Assembly: GCA_030063045.1 (NCBI GenBank)
Contig: JAQSEB010000011.1
Location: 372,001 to 436,000 of the forward strand
Origin: Pratylenchus scribneri
Taxonomy: Eukaryota > Nematoda > Chromadorea > Rhabditida > Pratylenchidae
Direction: 5' to 3'
DNA: 64,000 nt
The notes below the pieces were generated by a model. It ran no database searches, was not told where the DNA came from, and was given only the letters and a program-made list of their open reading frames with translations. A program made the translations under genes and the position numbers. Shown piece after piece: positions 1-12,253 of this stretch (positions are counted from its first letter, which is position 1; each line of letters starts with the position of its first letter).

Positions 1-3000
1 AAAAAATAAAAAAAAAAGAATATTCCAAATTCCACACCTTTGTGCCAAATCAATCATTGAACCGGCCATTGAACCAATTTGGCTTCCTCCCATTTTCTTT
101 TCTGCTGCATTTTTCTGCTTAATCAATGCCATATTTTCGGCAATTGCCTCCTCTAATTGACTCTCCAATTGACGAATTCGCCGTTCATTTTGAATTCTGT
201 GAAAATGCACAAATTTATTTTAAAAAATAGTATAAACAGAAGGATTGGTTGGATTTAATTTTAAATGAAAAGAATATTGCGATATAACTGAAATTATTTT
301 CCTTTTAAAGAAAATGTTTACTAAGTTTTAATTCTTTCCTGAAAATGTTCGTCAAGTTTTATTTCTAAATGTTCGCCAAGTTTTATTTCTAAATGTTCGC
401 CAAGTTTTATTTCTAAGTGTTCGCCAAGTTTTATTTCTGAATGTTCGCCAAGTTGTATTTCTAAATGTTCGCCAAGTTGTATTTCTAAATGTTCGCCAAG
501 TTTTATTTCTGAATGTTCGCCAAGTTTTATTTCTAAATGTTCGCCAAGTTTTATTTCTGAATGTTCGCCAAGTTTTATTTCTAAATGTTCGCCAAGTTTT
601 ATTTCTGAATGTTCGCCAAGTTTTATTTCTAAAGGTTCGCCAAGTTTTATTTCTAAATGTTCGCCAAGTTTTATTTCTAAATGTTCGCCAAGTTTTATTT
701 CTAAATGTTCGCCAAGTTTTATTTCTAAATGTTCGCCAAGTTTTATTTTTAAATGTTCGCCAAGTTTTATTTCTAAATGTTCGCCAAGTTTTATTTCTAA
801 ATGTTCGCCAAGTTTTATTTCTAAATGTTCGCCAAGTTTTATTTCTAAATGTTCGCCAAGTTTTATTTCTAAATGTTCGCCAAGTTTTATTTCTAAATGT
901 TCGCCAAGTTTTATTTCTAAATGTTCGCCAAGTTTTATTTCTAAATGTTCGCCAAGTTTTATTTCTAAATGTTCGCCAAGTTTTATTTCTAAGTGTTCGC
1001 CAAGTTTTATTTCTTTGTGTTATCTTCGAAATACCATATGCCTTCTCTTATAATTAATATTTGCTTTAATATTTCTAATTTTAACTAAAATAATAAAAAT
1101 TCTAAATTTTTTTAATTCATGTCGAACAAAATATTAAAATGAATATTTCACCTAATCTGTTCCAATTCATTTTGTTTTGCCTCATTTTCTCTTTGAATTT
1201 CGATTCTTTTTCGGGATTCCTTCAAATTCGCTTCCAATTGTTTGCGTTCCAATTGCTCTTTTTGCTCCAAGACTCGATCCAATTGCTCTCGAACCCGAGA
1301 AAGGTCATCGTTTGTGCTGGAAAATTATGAAAAAATGAAAATCAATTTCGAATTAATTTTTTCGATTTATTTTTGTACCTTTTTTGCCTTCGCTCCATTC
1401 GTTCATTTTTGCACCGCAAATCGTCCATTTCCGCCTCTAAGTCCTTCAATTGTTCCAAAGCCTTTTGTGCCTTTTGCTGCGTAAAATGTTCTCGATCGAT
1501 TACATCGGCCAATTGACGCTTCAAATCCATTGTCTGGAAATAAAAATTACAGTAACTTATTTTGGTAAAAAATATTATTTAAAAGACAATAAAATTTTTG
1601 CAAATAAAAATTAATTATTGGGAAATATTTTGCATAATTCATGACTAATTTTAAACAATAATACATTATTAATATTAATTAATCAAAATAAAATTTTCTT
1701 GCGCAATCAGCATTTTCGCCCATTTTTATTGCGCAAAGTTTTCCATATATTTTTAAAAGTATGTAAATGGAAGGAGTGAAAAATGGAATTTGAAATGTGA
1801 ATAATATTTTTATGGCCTTTTATTTGGGCGATACTGCGAATGCGGTGGAATTGTGTGAGAAAGTTGGGTGGAAGAAAACGAATCGATTCGATTGTTTGTT
1901 CCTATTCCCCAATAAAAACAGTCAGGCCAATAAACCATTAGCCAAACAAATTATAAAGAAAGGAGGGAACAAATTATTATTTTTCTGTAAATTCAATTTT
2001 GTTTGTACAAAACTCTTAGCATTTTTTAATAATGGTTAAGCCTTATTAGGCTAAAAGAATGTGGAAGGTCTTTATTTGGTGGGATAGTTGGCCTTTTTGC
2101 CGAAAAATATAATTTTATTTTGTCGAAAATTCAAAAATACAAAATTATTAAGAACAAAAATTTTCAATTGAATCAGCCAATTTCAATAAAATATTTCATG
2201 AAATTTCCATAAAAAGTTAATTTCAAATGGTTAAAAATTTAAATTTTATGCTTATGATATTATTTTGTTGACCACAAAATTATGGCCAAATCGCAAAAAG
2301 GAACTTCCGATGCGGGGAATCGAACCCCGGCCACGTGGGTGAAAACCACGGATCCTAACCACTAGACCACATCGGAATATGAATGGTTGCCTTAGCAGAA
2401 TTTTCTTTAACTTCCCCTTATCCATTCCATTATAGATGAATGAAATTGGGGAAATTAAAATAACAGAAGAAGGGCTATTTTATTTATTTATTCAGCCTAT
2501 CTACAAGCATAGAAATATAAATTTTAAAATTGTGAAAATAGACGCGTAAAAGTTTGAATATATAAATATTAAAAATTTTATTGATGCCTACTATTTTAAG
2601 CCTAACAAATATTATAAAAATATTTAAGAATCCTTTTAATTTTAATTTTAATTTTAATTATCATATATTTTTATTAAATCATAATTCTTTCCCAACCTTC
2701 TCATCAGTTTCCCAGGCTGAATTTGATGGCTTTTCCTCATTTTGTTCATTAGCCTTCATTATGGCAGCTATAAAAATTGTGAAATAAATAAAAAAAAATA
2801 CATATACAATATATCTATAATAATTTTAATAATAATTTTATTCGTGACTTTTTTCACTATCATAATAAAAAATTGAAATAATTTAGTTAATAATTTAAAA
2901 ATTAATTAGGTAGTTTATTAGTCTAATCTAATAATGAATTTGATTGGAATAATTCATTTTTTTATTTAACATTTCTTCTTCTATTTGAATTTATCCAGAG

Positions 3001-5037
3001 GCAATTTCTCATCCCTCTTTCTCCTCCCCCTTACATACCGTATTTTATTTGCCTATAACCATCTTTTCTTCCTTGGTAATTATCCTTGGCTATTTGCTAA
3101 AATAATTTTCCTTTCTAATTTTTCATACAGCAAAATTTCCTCAAATTTTTGTTAGACAAAGTCTATAAATATTTCGCCTATGAAAATTCTCTTGATACTT
3201 TGAGTCAAGTGGAAATATTCCCCTTGCTTTCATATTTATTTTAATATATAAATAATTCAAATTTTACATCAAAAAACATTTAAAATGCCTTTAAAAAACT
3301 TGCCCTTTTCCTCGATTGCCAATTTTTGTTCCCTCAAATTCTCCAATTCCGTTTGAATTTCTCTATTTTTGTTGCTCATTTCTTGGCCCCATTTATCGGC
3401 CATTTCCTTTGCCTTTTTTGTGGATTCCAATTCAAGTTGGGCCCGGGACATTTCCGATCTCATTTCGTCCAGTTCCAATTCCAATTGGGCAGTTTGTTCT
3501 CGCCAGAGGCGTTCCTTCTCATCCGAACTGAAAATGGCAAAATTATATAATAAATTTAAAAAATTAATTTTATAAATGAGAATATTCACCTTGTGATTGG
3601 AATTAGTGGCCTAATTTGCGTGAATAATTTCCACCAATTGCTATTTTTCATACTCTGCCATGCTTCCAAATTTGTTTGAATACAAAAAATTGCCTCCTCT
3701 TCCTTTTGCCATTTTACTAATTTTTTCTTGGCCAAATACCGGCGACAATTTGCCTAAAAATAAATTGAAAAAATTAAATTTTAAATTTTATTTACTTGAA
3801 ATGCAATTATCGCCGGCAAAATGGCAAAATTCCTTTTGGCAATTAATTCATCCAAAACTTCTCTATAAAATTTTTTATTTTTTAAACTAATTTTTTTGAA
3901 GGACCTTTGCAAGAGAATTTGGGATAAACCAAGTCGATAGCGATGTTCGGCAATTTGGGCGTATTCCAAAATGTTTCGGGCAAATTCCCTGTTATCTTCA
4001 AATTCAGAGGATTTTTGGCCAATTGGATGCAAAATGCACCGAAATGCACGGCAAAATGTTGGGAACGGCAACCTCTCTGGATATCCTTTGAAAATATTAA
4101 ATCATTTTTTAATGTATTAAATTAATAAAATGAATTATAAAAACTATGGAAAAATTAGCAATTTAATTAATTCTAATAAATTTACCCCCAATTCCAATTG
4201 TCGATTGATTTCTTTGATTGAATGAGGCCATTGTTGTTGGGGAATTGTTGGCAAAAATGCAATTTTTCAAATGAGAATTGACACAGAAAAAATGATTATT
4301 TGAGCCGAAAGAATTTTGGGCACATTCCTGAAAAAATATTAATAATTTTTGAAAATAATTTTAAATAAAATTTTTGGACAATTTCAATAAAAAAAAGGCC
4401 CATCAGAAATAAAAATGTGGAAATTAATGTAATGTCCATTTATGCAAAAATGAATGGACTTGAGGGGAGGAAAACAAGAAAATATCATCCATCCTTTCTT
4501 CTTTGAATGGATGGATGAGCCGACAAAAAAGGAATCTGAATTTGGTTGGAGGGAAAAAGATTGGATGGATTTGATTAGATTCGATCATCGAATCAATTTT
4601 GGGGTAAAAATGAATATTCATTCATTCAGAAATAATGGGAAGATGTCCAAAATATATTTAAATAAATAAAATTAAATTAAAATTATTTTTGAACCTCTTC
4701 CCCATCCTCTTTTGTATTTATTTCCCCATTTTTGGCCGCCAATAATAATTCATGGCCGCCCATTTCAATCCAACATCGTCCATCCGGAAATCGACGAATC
4801 ACTCGGCAAATTGTATGTTGCCCTTTTTGGATTGGGAATAATCCATTTTCGGCGCAAAATTCAACTAAAATTAAAGAAATTTATTTGGTGAATTTTAATT
4901 AATTTTTATTTACAATTTTCATTTTGGCCATTTTCCTGTTCTAATTTTTCCAATGAAATTTTCCTAAAATTATTGTATGATAAAAATGGCTGATTGACAC
5001 TATTCTCATTGTTGTTTTCAAATGAGGCTGATTCCAT
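1..5037 (-). CDS. Myosin XVIII-like heavy chain, 3' end beyond the window
   Basis: Spliced minus-strand gene, partial at the left edge. Exons read in order: a start at 5037 (MESASFENNN), a segment with CRVIRRFPDGRCWIEMGG near 4800, a motor-end segment near 4080 (GYPERLPFPTFCRAF), a converter/neck part near 3950 (RYRLGLSQILLQ), an IQ-like neck (ANCRRYLAKKKLVKW, about 3750), the head-tail junction (NSNWWKLFTQIRPLI, about 3620) and then coiled-coil tail exons (3530-3290, 1530-1380, 1318-1150, 192-1). WWKLF..vRPL is the hallmark of class II/XVIII myosins, and the short degenerate motor end resembles class XVIII, whose motor is often inactive. I see no P-loop (GESGAGKT) or switch motifs upstream, so the ATPase core seems absent or lies much further away. 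The first two exons join in phase but are not recognisable on their own. The family call is fairly sure, the class less so, and splice sites were read by eye. Confidence 0.65.
344..1014. repeat. Minisatellite array, 24-base unit (GTTCGCCAAG family)
   Basis: About 28 tandem copies of a 24-base unit (TTCGCCAAGTTTTATTTCTAAATG split as core GTTCGCCAAG plus spacer), with scattered point changes such as CTGAATG. It lies in an intron of the myosin-like gene. The same core recurs in four more arrays in this window with different spacers. Confidence 0.95.
2305..2376 (-). tRNA. tRNA-Glu (anticodon TTC)
   Basis: On the minus strand the 72-base sequence folds as a standard tRNA. The acceptor stem TCCGATG pairs with CATCGGA, followed by discriminator A. 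The D-loop is GGTCTAGTGGTTAGG, the anticodon loop is GTTTTCACC with anticodon TTC, and the T-arm is CCGGGGTTCGATTCCCCG. Internal A and B boxes are intact. It sits in a long intron of the myosin-like gene, in the same orientation. Confidence 0.96.
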
Positions 5038-7642
5038 TTTGTAGATTAATTTTTAAATAAATTACATTTTCCTCCTTTAAAATTATAAAAATTAAATATT
5101 AATTATTCTGTATTAAAAGGAATAATAAATTAAATCTGTTAAATTCTATACCATTTAATTCCCCATGGGGAATTATTTTTCAGCATCTCAAAAAATTGAG
5201 TAAATTGGGAGGTCTAACTCTTTAAAAGTTAGTTCTACAAAAGCTAACGGTCCTCAAAATCGAGGATGAGGAATTAAAGAGAATTTATTGATGGTAATCT
5301 ATTGATGCTGGTTGGCCATAATTTTAGGCCTAAAATAAATTAAAAATTATTTTCATTTAAATAATTTATAAATTTTTATTGGAACCAAAAAATATTTCTC
5401 GATTCAATTGTAAAGTTTTCCTAGAAGTCGTCAATACAATGAAAATGACCAATATTTATTCTTTTTATAAATCGTTGAGCAAATTGAATGCATTTTTGTA
5501 TTTCCGAAAATAGGCTGTCCCAGGCTTTCACCGTTTTTATACATTCCATAAAACATTGTAGATGAAGGAATTTGGCCAAAAATACAAATTTTCATGAATT
5601 ATTTTTTGTGAATGTTCTCTGATTTCACAGGTAAATTTCTTAATCATATTTTGGAAAGGAAACTCAAAAAAATTCTCCATCATTTTTATGGCCATAAAAA
5701 TTCATCAAAATTATTGCTAACAATCGAATAGAGGAAGAGAGGAATGGAATGTAGGGAAAGGGTCAGCCAAAGGAAGATGGCCTCAAAAGTTGTTCGATTT
5801 TTGTTGAATGTTTGGCTGCGAGGAAATGTGAAAATTGGAGGGGATTAGGGACATATGACAGATGAATTTGAGGGGAAAAGATGAGTGTTTGCTTGGGGGG
5901 AAAAGGACGGACAAACAGTGGATGAATGGAAGAATGCGCAGGGGCAAATGGGCGAAGGTCAGCATTCAGTAACGAGCCAGATGGCGGCGAATATCTTTGT
6001 TGTTTTATTTGTCCCTCAACCGGGGCCATTAATTTTCAGCAATGGAAAAAGTGGGAACGAAGCGGATTAAAAAATGAAATAAATTTTATGGCAAAAGAAT
6101 ATTTTTGATGAAGCATTTTTTGGAAAAATTAGCGAATATAAATTTGTTATCAAATCATTTGACATTCCCAAAAATTGCTCCCTTTTCTGATAAGCTGAAC
6201 TGGCAACCAAATAAACAAAATTATAAAATTAGATAATTCAAAAGTCATAAAATTGAGGACAGAAAAAATTATAAAAATGCTATAAAAAACAATAATAAAA
6301 TTTATTTAGGATTTCAATAAAAACGGATTATAATAATACCGTAATTCTCTTTTAATACCGCATGGTGAATTATTTTTCAACCTTCCCTAAGTGTGCGGAA
6401 TTAATAAGAGTATTTATGGTATTTTATTCCCCCGAAATAAATAATTATTTATTTTTGTAAGAAAGTGATTTGGATATTTTATTTAGTTAGGGATGAATGG
6501 ATAAAATATTGGGATGCCATTTTGTGGGTGCAAATCTGCTGCGTAAATGAAGATAATCCGAAAATGGGTTCCATTTTTCATTTGCACAGATTTTGGGCGT
6601 TACCGTGGATCACCAAAAAAAAAAACAAATCGGCGCAAAAATTGGTGATTGGGGCAAATCCGCCATCATCAGAGAGACACTTTTTGCTTTGATGAGAATT
6701 TGGCGGCGGATAAAATAAATAAATGGAAAATGGATTGATGAATGTGGATATGGGAAAATGGGAATGGAAAAGATGGGATGATGGAATATTATTATGGTGA
6801 AATATTATTCCATATTTTTGACACTTTTTGGCATTAATATGTCTTATTTTTTATTTAAAATTATATTTTTTTTGTATTCATCTATTTAAAAATAAACAAA
6901 AAAATATATAAATAATTCCTAAATTGGTGAGAATTCAGGAATCGGGGATTTAGAAATTTAAATTATATTTAGCACTTCTTATCTCATTATTTCATGGATA
7001 TAATTGATGGGCCGTGGCCTCATAATTTGTAGATTTGTTAAATTCTCAAATATTTAAAAAAAAATAAAATAAAAAAATCCTTATCATTTGTATTGAAAAT
7101 AAAGTAAAAAAAAAAGTGAATATGTCTTCATCCAAACTGCATCCACCGAAAACACATTTGCCATCATTCAGCCAGCTACCACCTCCAACATTTTCTTTTT
7201 TTAAACTCCTTCCAACCAATTTTAATGGATTATTTCCGTCCACACTAAAAGGGCTACTTTATCTTCTTTCTTCAAATTAAATTGCCACCCATCCAAAATC
7301 GCTTTCAGCAGGCCAAATGTCCACTTTTTCTCTTACCAAATGTGTCCGATTTCATTCCTATTTCCCCAAGTTCCAGCATTAAATTGGATGTAAAGAAAAA
7401 ATGAATTGAATGACCACAGGCAGCATCAATTTAGCAGTCAGTCGTCCAGCAGCAGGGTTTCCATTCGACATAATCGCAGAAACCAATTGTGCTTGATGAA
7501 ATTGGTTAAGAAGGGAAATGTGAAGGCATAAAATGGAGTAAAATTATTAGAAATTGGAATGAAAAAATGAGAAAATAATATAAAATTATCAAAAATTAAG
7601 ATTTTAAGCAATTGGGAATTGTAGAATTTTTAAACATTTTCC
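5038..7642. other. Non-coding stretch with no supported gene
   Basis: AT-rich sequence without convincing coding exons on either strand. Short open frames at 5763-6070 and 7046-7243 lack splice context or recognisable domains. Small hairpins are visible near 5160-5260 (around CCCCATGGGG) and 6340-6390. Confidence 0.5.
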
Positions 7643-8118
7643 GGAAACAAATAAAACTTGGCGAACATTTTTAAAACCTGGCGAACATTTTAAAACTTGG
7701 CGAACATTTTTAAAACTTGGCGAACATTTTTAAAACTTGGCGAACATTTTTAAAACTTGGCGAACATTTTTAAAACTTGTTGGCGAACATTTTTAAAACT
7801 TGGCGAACATTTTTAAAACTTGGCGAACATTTTAAAACTTGGCGAACATTTTTAGAACTTGGCGAACATTTTTAAAACTTGGCGAACATTTTTAAAACTT
7901 GGCGAACATTTTAAAACTTGGCGAACATTTTTAGAACTTGGCGAACATTTTTAAAACTTGGCGAACATTTTTAAAACTTGGCGAACATTTTTAAAACTTG
8001 GCGAACATTTTTAAAACTTGGCGAACATTTTAAAACTTGGCGAACATTTTTAAAACTTGGCGAACATTTTTAAAACTTGGCGAAGATTTTAAAAACTTGG
8101 CATACATTTTAAACTTAG
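7643..8118. repeat. Minisatellite array, 20-base unit (GTTCGCCAAG family, inverted)
   Basis: About 23 copies of a 19-20 base unit, AACTTGGCGAACATTTTTAA, which is the reverse complement of the core seen at 344-1014 with a shorter spacer. One copy has a TTGTTGG insertion near 7778. The right edge degrades into longer CCGG-containing units (about 8130-8150), linking this array to the 31-base type. Confidence 0.93.
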
Positions 8119-9437
8119 CGAACACTTTCCGGACGAACATTTTCCGGGAAGATAAAAAACATTTTAACAAATATTTTCCTTAAATGGAAAATACTTTCCG
8201 AGATACCGTAATATTCTTTTCATTTAAATTAAATCCAACCTATCCCTTTAAAATACTATTATTTTTTGAACTAATATTTAGCCTTGGGGAATTTCAAATT
8301 TTTAATTATGGATATGTTAAATTTTTGTTATTTTATTGCAAATTATTTAATAATGGGGCTAATAAATATATGTCAAATTTAATGCCTAGCTAACTTTTCG
8401 ACCGATTTTTTATTCTTTCCTAAAATGGACGGACATTGCATTGGCCCATTGGTTAAATGGAATTTTGTTGCGTCAGCCAAACGGAATAAAAAATAGGTGA
8501 ATTTTGGCACATTTGTCCGCAACCCCCATCAGCTGATTATCGACTGTCGACCATGCGCCAATTTTAATAAATGAGGATGTAAATTTTAGCTTATATTTAA
8601 AAAAAAATTAAACAATCCAATCATTTGCCAGTTCATTTTAATTGAATAAAAAAATTAAAAAAAAGGCTGCCAACATTTTAATTGTCCATTTTTGATTATC
8701 ATAAGAATTAACGGCATAAAATTTTTCTGAATTACCAAAATTCCAAATTTACAATTCGGCATAAAATTTTTCTGAATTACCAAAATTCCAAATTTACAAT
8801 TAAGCTCAAAAATTCTCAAATTTTACTCAGCCCATTTTTGAATATTTAACTCCATTTAGAATATATTTTTACAAAATTTTGGTGACCCATTTGGCCAATC
8901 CCCCTCCCCCCTTCACATTCACAGTGCCATTGTTCCTTTTCCCCCTTGGGAGGTTTCACTCAAAGAATGGAGGAATTTGAATGACTGAGTGGAAAAGCCG
9001 AAGGCCAAAAGGGTGAGTGAAGAAGAGGGGCGCATTGGCGGAAATAAGGAGAAGAAGATGGAAATGAGGGGGGCAAAACGACGGAAAATGTGCCCTCTTC
9101 GAAAGGAGGGATTGGCCATAGAAATGCCCCTTTGGCCCCCAATTTGAGGTGGCCCTTTTTGGATGGGGGCAGCCGGATGACAAATGAGAGGCGAAGGATC
9201 CTTTTCCCGCACAAAAAAGGTCGCGGAGGGGGCGACCCTCCAATTGGCCAATTCCAAGATTGCCATGGGACCAGTTGGACGAATACTTGGTTCCATTTTC
9301 CCCTCCCTTTTAAAAATATGGGACGAATGCCATTTTTGATGGCACATTTTTGTGTCCCCAAACAAAAAGAAGCATCAAGTTACTAAAAAATATTTTTTGA
9401 ATTATTTAAAATATAATTCCTTATTTTTTTAACAGAA
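8119..9437. other. Intergenic stretch upstream of the membrane protein gene
   Basis: No supported gene. It includes a 45-base direct duplication (separate entry) and a GC-richer block at 8900-9360 with overlapping open frames on the minus strand that show no recognisable domain or splice structure. The end (TTTTTTTAACAG at 9424-9435) looks like a splice acceptor just before the next gene's start codon. Confidence 0.5.
8712..8801. repeat. 45-base tandem duplication
   Basis: Two adjacent identical copies (8712-8756 and 8757-8801) of a unit beginning CGGCATAAAATTTTTCTGAA. A recent simple duplication in non-coding DNA. Confidence 0.9.
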
Positions 9438-10948
9438 ATGACCAATAAAACTTTGCATTTTTGCGCCGTCCAAGCAAATATTGAGGAGGAAATTTGCTGC
9501 CAATTAATTCGACTACTCAATGTCCCAGAAAAGTAAAATAATTTAAAAATATTTAAAAATAATTAAATATAATTTATTCTTTTCAGAGTCCCTTTTTGTA
9601 ATTTTGCCTCAAAAAACGCAAAAATTGGTATAAATTTCCGTCCACAAAATTCCTCCATGGAATTTGGCCGAGAACTGGGAGGGGAAAATCGATCCGGTAA
9701 AATTTTAATTAAGTTTTGTTTTTTATTTAATTTTTAAGCCTCAGTTACTTCACTTTTCCAAAGATCATATCCAAAATTTGGACCGCCCTCTCCATCCATG
9801 AATTTGAAGGCATATTTATTAATTATTAAATATTTTTTGTATTTCTTCCAGACTCCGCCCGATGAAGTGCCCGAAGAGCATTTGACCTTCCTTTTTGGTG
9901 TTTTTATGCTCATTTCAATGGCCGTCATTTGCACACTTTTCCTCATGAAATTGGCAAAAGCCGGAAGGTGGGAAAATTGACTTTTTAATTAATTAACAAA
10001 AATAAAATTATTTTATGATCCAAATTTAGTCCCGATTCGTCAATTCGTTTCAATTCTCGTTGTTTTGGTGGAATTTTGCCTCCGGACTATTCCCTGATGC
10101 TTTGGATGCCCCGAGGAAATGGTAAAAAAAAAATTAATTTTTATATATTTTATTTAAATGTTCAAATGACAAATTCCCAAAAAATAATAATTTAATAAAT
10201 ATTTAGGTGGCCATCACCATCATCGACCATCTTCATCGGTGGCCACCCATCGATTGGGGCCAACCCGCCGCAATAATGGCCATTCCCCTTCACTTCTCCT
10301 CCTTTTGCGCAACTCTTTTCGATGTGCCGATGCCGTCCCCTCCCAATCTTCGCCGGAGAATGATACGGAAAGCACTTCGGCCGCATCAATACCCTCATCG
10401 TCCTACGGTGGTGGTGGAAGGTCAATTCGAAATGTGAATGCCGTTGGGGGTTGCGCGACTGGATGGATTATGGCCCCAACGGGGAGGAGGAAAATGCCTA
10501 GAAGTGGAAGGAGCTGCGTTTCCATTGTTTCCTCAAGCAGGTGTCAATTATAAATTTCCAAAAATTGCTAATATCAAATTTAATTTTTTTATGTATATCG
10601 GAATATAATAATAAATATTAAAATTTAATCTTATTCAATAAAATTAAATGTATTTTTTAAGCATGAATGCTCTACTCCCTAACACAATAACACCATCATC
10701 GTCCAGTGGAAGTGCCGGATTGGCTGGCTTAGCTTCGGTAATAATAAATCAAATATCAAATTTTTAATTAATTAAAAATTAATAAAAATATTATTAAAAA
10801 ATTTTTAAAAACCAAACAAAATTTTTTCCAGTTAAATGCCTGCACGTCAACTCCAAATTCTTCAGCGGCAATTCCGCCACCGCCTTGCTATGAAGAATTG
10901 GAGGAATTTTCAAATGGGCAAAGAGAAAAGGGTGATGAAAAGAAATAA
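9438..10948 (+). CDS. Single-pass membrane protein with proline-rich cytoplasmic tail
   Basis: Unrecognised gene of about seven exons joined in consistent phase. The start at 9438 follows an AACAG acceptor two bases upstream, suggesting leader trans-splicing. The N-terminal part (about 95 residues) has several cysteines (EEEICCQLIRLL, VPFCNF) but no clear signal peptide. One hydrophobic helix follows (LTFLFGVFMLISMAVICTLF, about 9880-9940), then a long Ser/Gly/His-rich region and a C-terminal PPPPCYEELEEF motif at about 10880-10910. The topology and the proline-rich tyrosine motif recall small adaptor-type membrane proteins that recruit WW- or SH3-domain partners, but PPPPCY is not a strict PPxY site. 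The junction at 9807 appears to use a GC donor; the 42-base intron keeps the frame even if retained. Function unknown. Confidence 0.6.
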
Positions 10949-11202
10949 TTATATTTTTAATTATGAAAAATTATTATCTTCATTTATTCTATATAAAAAA
11001 TGTGTTAATATATTGATTGAAAACAACCAAAAAAGTTGCCGGACAAATTCCTTTAAAAGATATTTTCAAAGATTTGTTGTGTACACATATTTTTAAAGGA
11101 TATTCTATTGATAAAAATAGTATTTATCAAGATAATGGGCAAAAACAATAACATTTAATAATAATAATAGCATAATAATAATCTTCATATTTACATCACA
11201 AT

Positions 11203-11518
11203 TTAATTCAATCTTGTTCGGTTCTCATCTGGGTTGTTCACTTTTTTCATAATTTGTCGCCATCCTTGATCATCACCAATTTTGAATCGGCATAACATGA
11301 AATAGCTCCTTCCTTCATCGTTGAACCATCCAAGGGTCAATTGCTCTCCGGTCTGTGCATTTTCAATGCTTTAAAAGGAAAAATTGCATTAACAAAGGTT
11401 CCAAATTTTTGTTCCATTTTTACCTGAATAAAGTCGGTTCACCCCAAATCAAAATTGTTTCTTCATCTTCATCGAAATGGAAAATGAATGAGACTGGCAC
11501 AATTGATTCCAAGAAGTG
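11203..11518 (-). CDS. Unknown small protein, 3' two exons only
   Basis: Two minus-strand exons separated by a short intron with proper splice sites. The first begins after TTATTGCAG at 11518 and reads HFLESIVPVSFIFHFDEDEE; the second continues IENAQTGEQLTLGWFNDEG and ends at a stop at 11203. I find no initiating exon immediately upstream, so the gene is 5' incomplete or starts further up, perhaps beyond the RidA-like gene on the same strand. The segment is charged and soluble-looking with no signal peptide or helix. Not recognised. Confidence 0.45.
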
Positions 11519-11789
11519 CTGCAATAAAAATATTAAAATTTCTATTGGGATTATCAATTTTGCCTAAAGGAGGCTCAATCAAAAGAAAGGAAGAATGAAT
11601 TGATGCAATATAATAATTTAACAAATCTCGTTACATATTCATGCACACTTTCGATACCAATGAATTTGTGGAAATTTGCAAAAAGGAAAATTTGAATTGG
11701 AATGCCGAAGGCACAATATTAAAGAAAAAAATAATCTCTAAAATTCATTCATTCATCAAATATTCTTCTTTCTTCATTTCTTTCCCCTA

Positions 11790-12112
11790 TTATTGCTGTT
11801 GGACAACGGCGACCGCTTCGATTTCGACCAATCCGCCTTTGGGCAATGCAGAAACCTATAATATTAATTTAAATAATAATAATTAAAAAAGAATAAATTT
11901 TACTTGATAACAAGCCCGAGCCGGAAATCCCTGTTTTTCATTGAAGAATTTTGCGTAGACTTCGTTGACCACCGGGAAATGGGCCATGTCAACCAGCAAA
12001 ATTGTTGTTTTCACAACTAAAATTTGAAAATTGGAATAAAATAAATATAAAAAACCAAACCATTGTCAAAATTGGCACCGGCCGCTTTGAGAATTTCGCC
12101 CATATTTTGCAT
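11790..12112 (-). pseudogene. RidA-like (reactive intermediate deaminase), N-terminal half missing
   Basis: Three minus-strand exons encode the C-terminal half of a RidA/YjgF/HRSP12 protein: QNMGEILKAAGANF, VVKTTILLVDMAHF, FPARACYQVSALPKGG and EIEAVAVV before the stop at 11790. RidA family proteins are about 130 residues long and form trimers that hydrolyse reactive enamine/imine intermediates. Here only about 75 residues are present from the first in-frame ATG (12112). The usual start (GPYSQA and ISGQIG motifs) is not found upstream, where the opposite-strand golgin gene begins within about 140 bases. Conserved motifs in the remaining part are intact, so it may be a recent truncation, or the missing exon may lie elsewhere. 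Family call is confident; functional status is not. Confidence 0.75.
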
Positions 12113-12253
12113 AGCGATAAATTAAAGATATATTTTAATAAGAAAACCAATGATTTAGCCAAAAAATCTATCATTTTACATTTTTTAAAATTATTTTTAA
12201 ATAATTAACCAAATTAGATAATTAATTTAATTTATTAAATTTATTTTTTCAAG

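Noticed and set aside
5763..6108. Short overlapping open frames on both strands
   Set aside because: No splice sites in phase, no recognisable domain, and low-complexity composition.
7400..7530. Exon-like stretch (FSSQSSSSRVSIRHNRRNQL)
   Set aside because: Two frames look equally coding-like and no partner exons were found on either side.
8919..9386. Long overlapping open frames on both strands in a GC-richer block
   Set aside because: No domain, splice structure or codon pattern favours any one frame.
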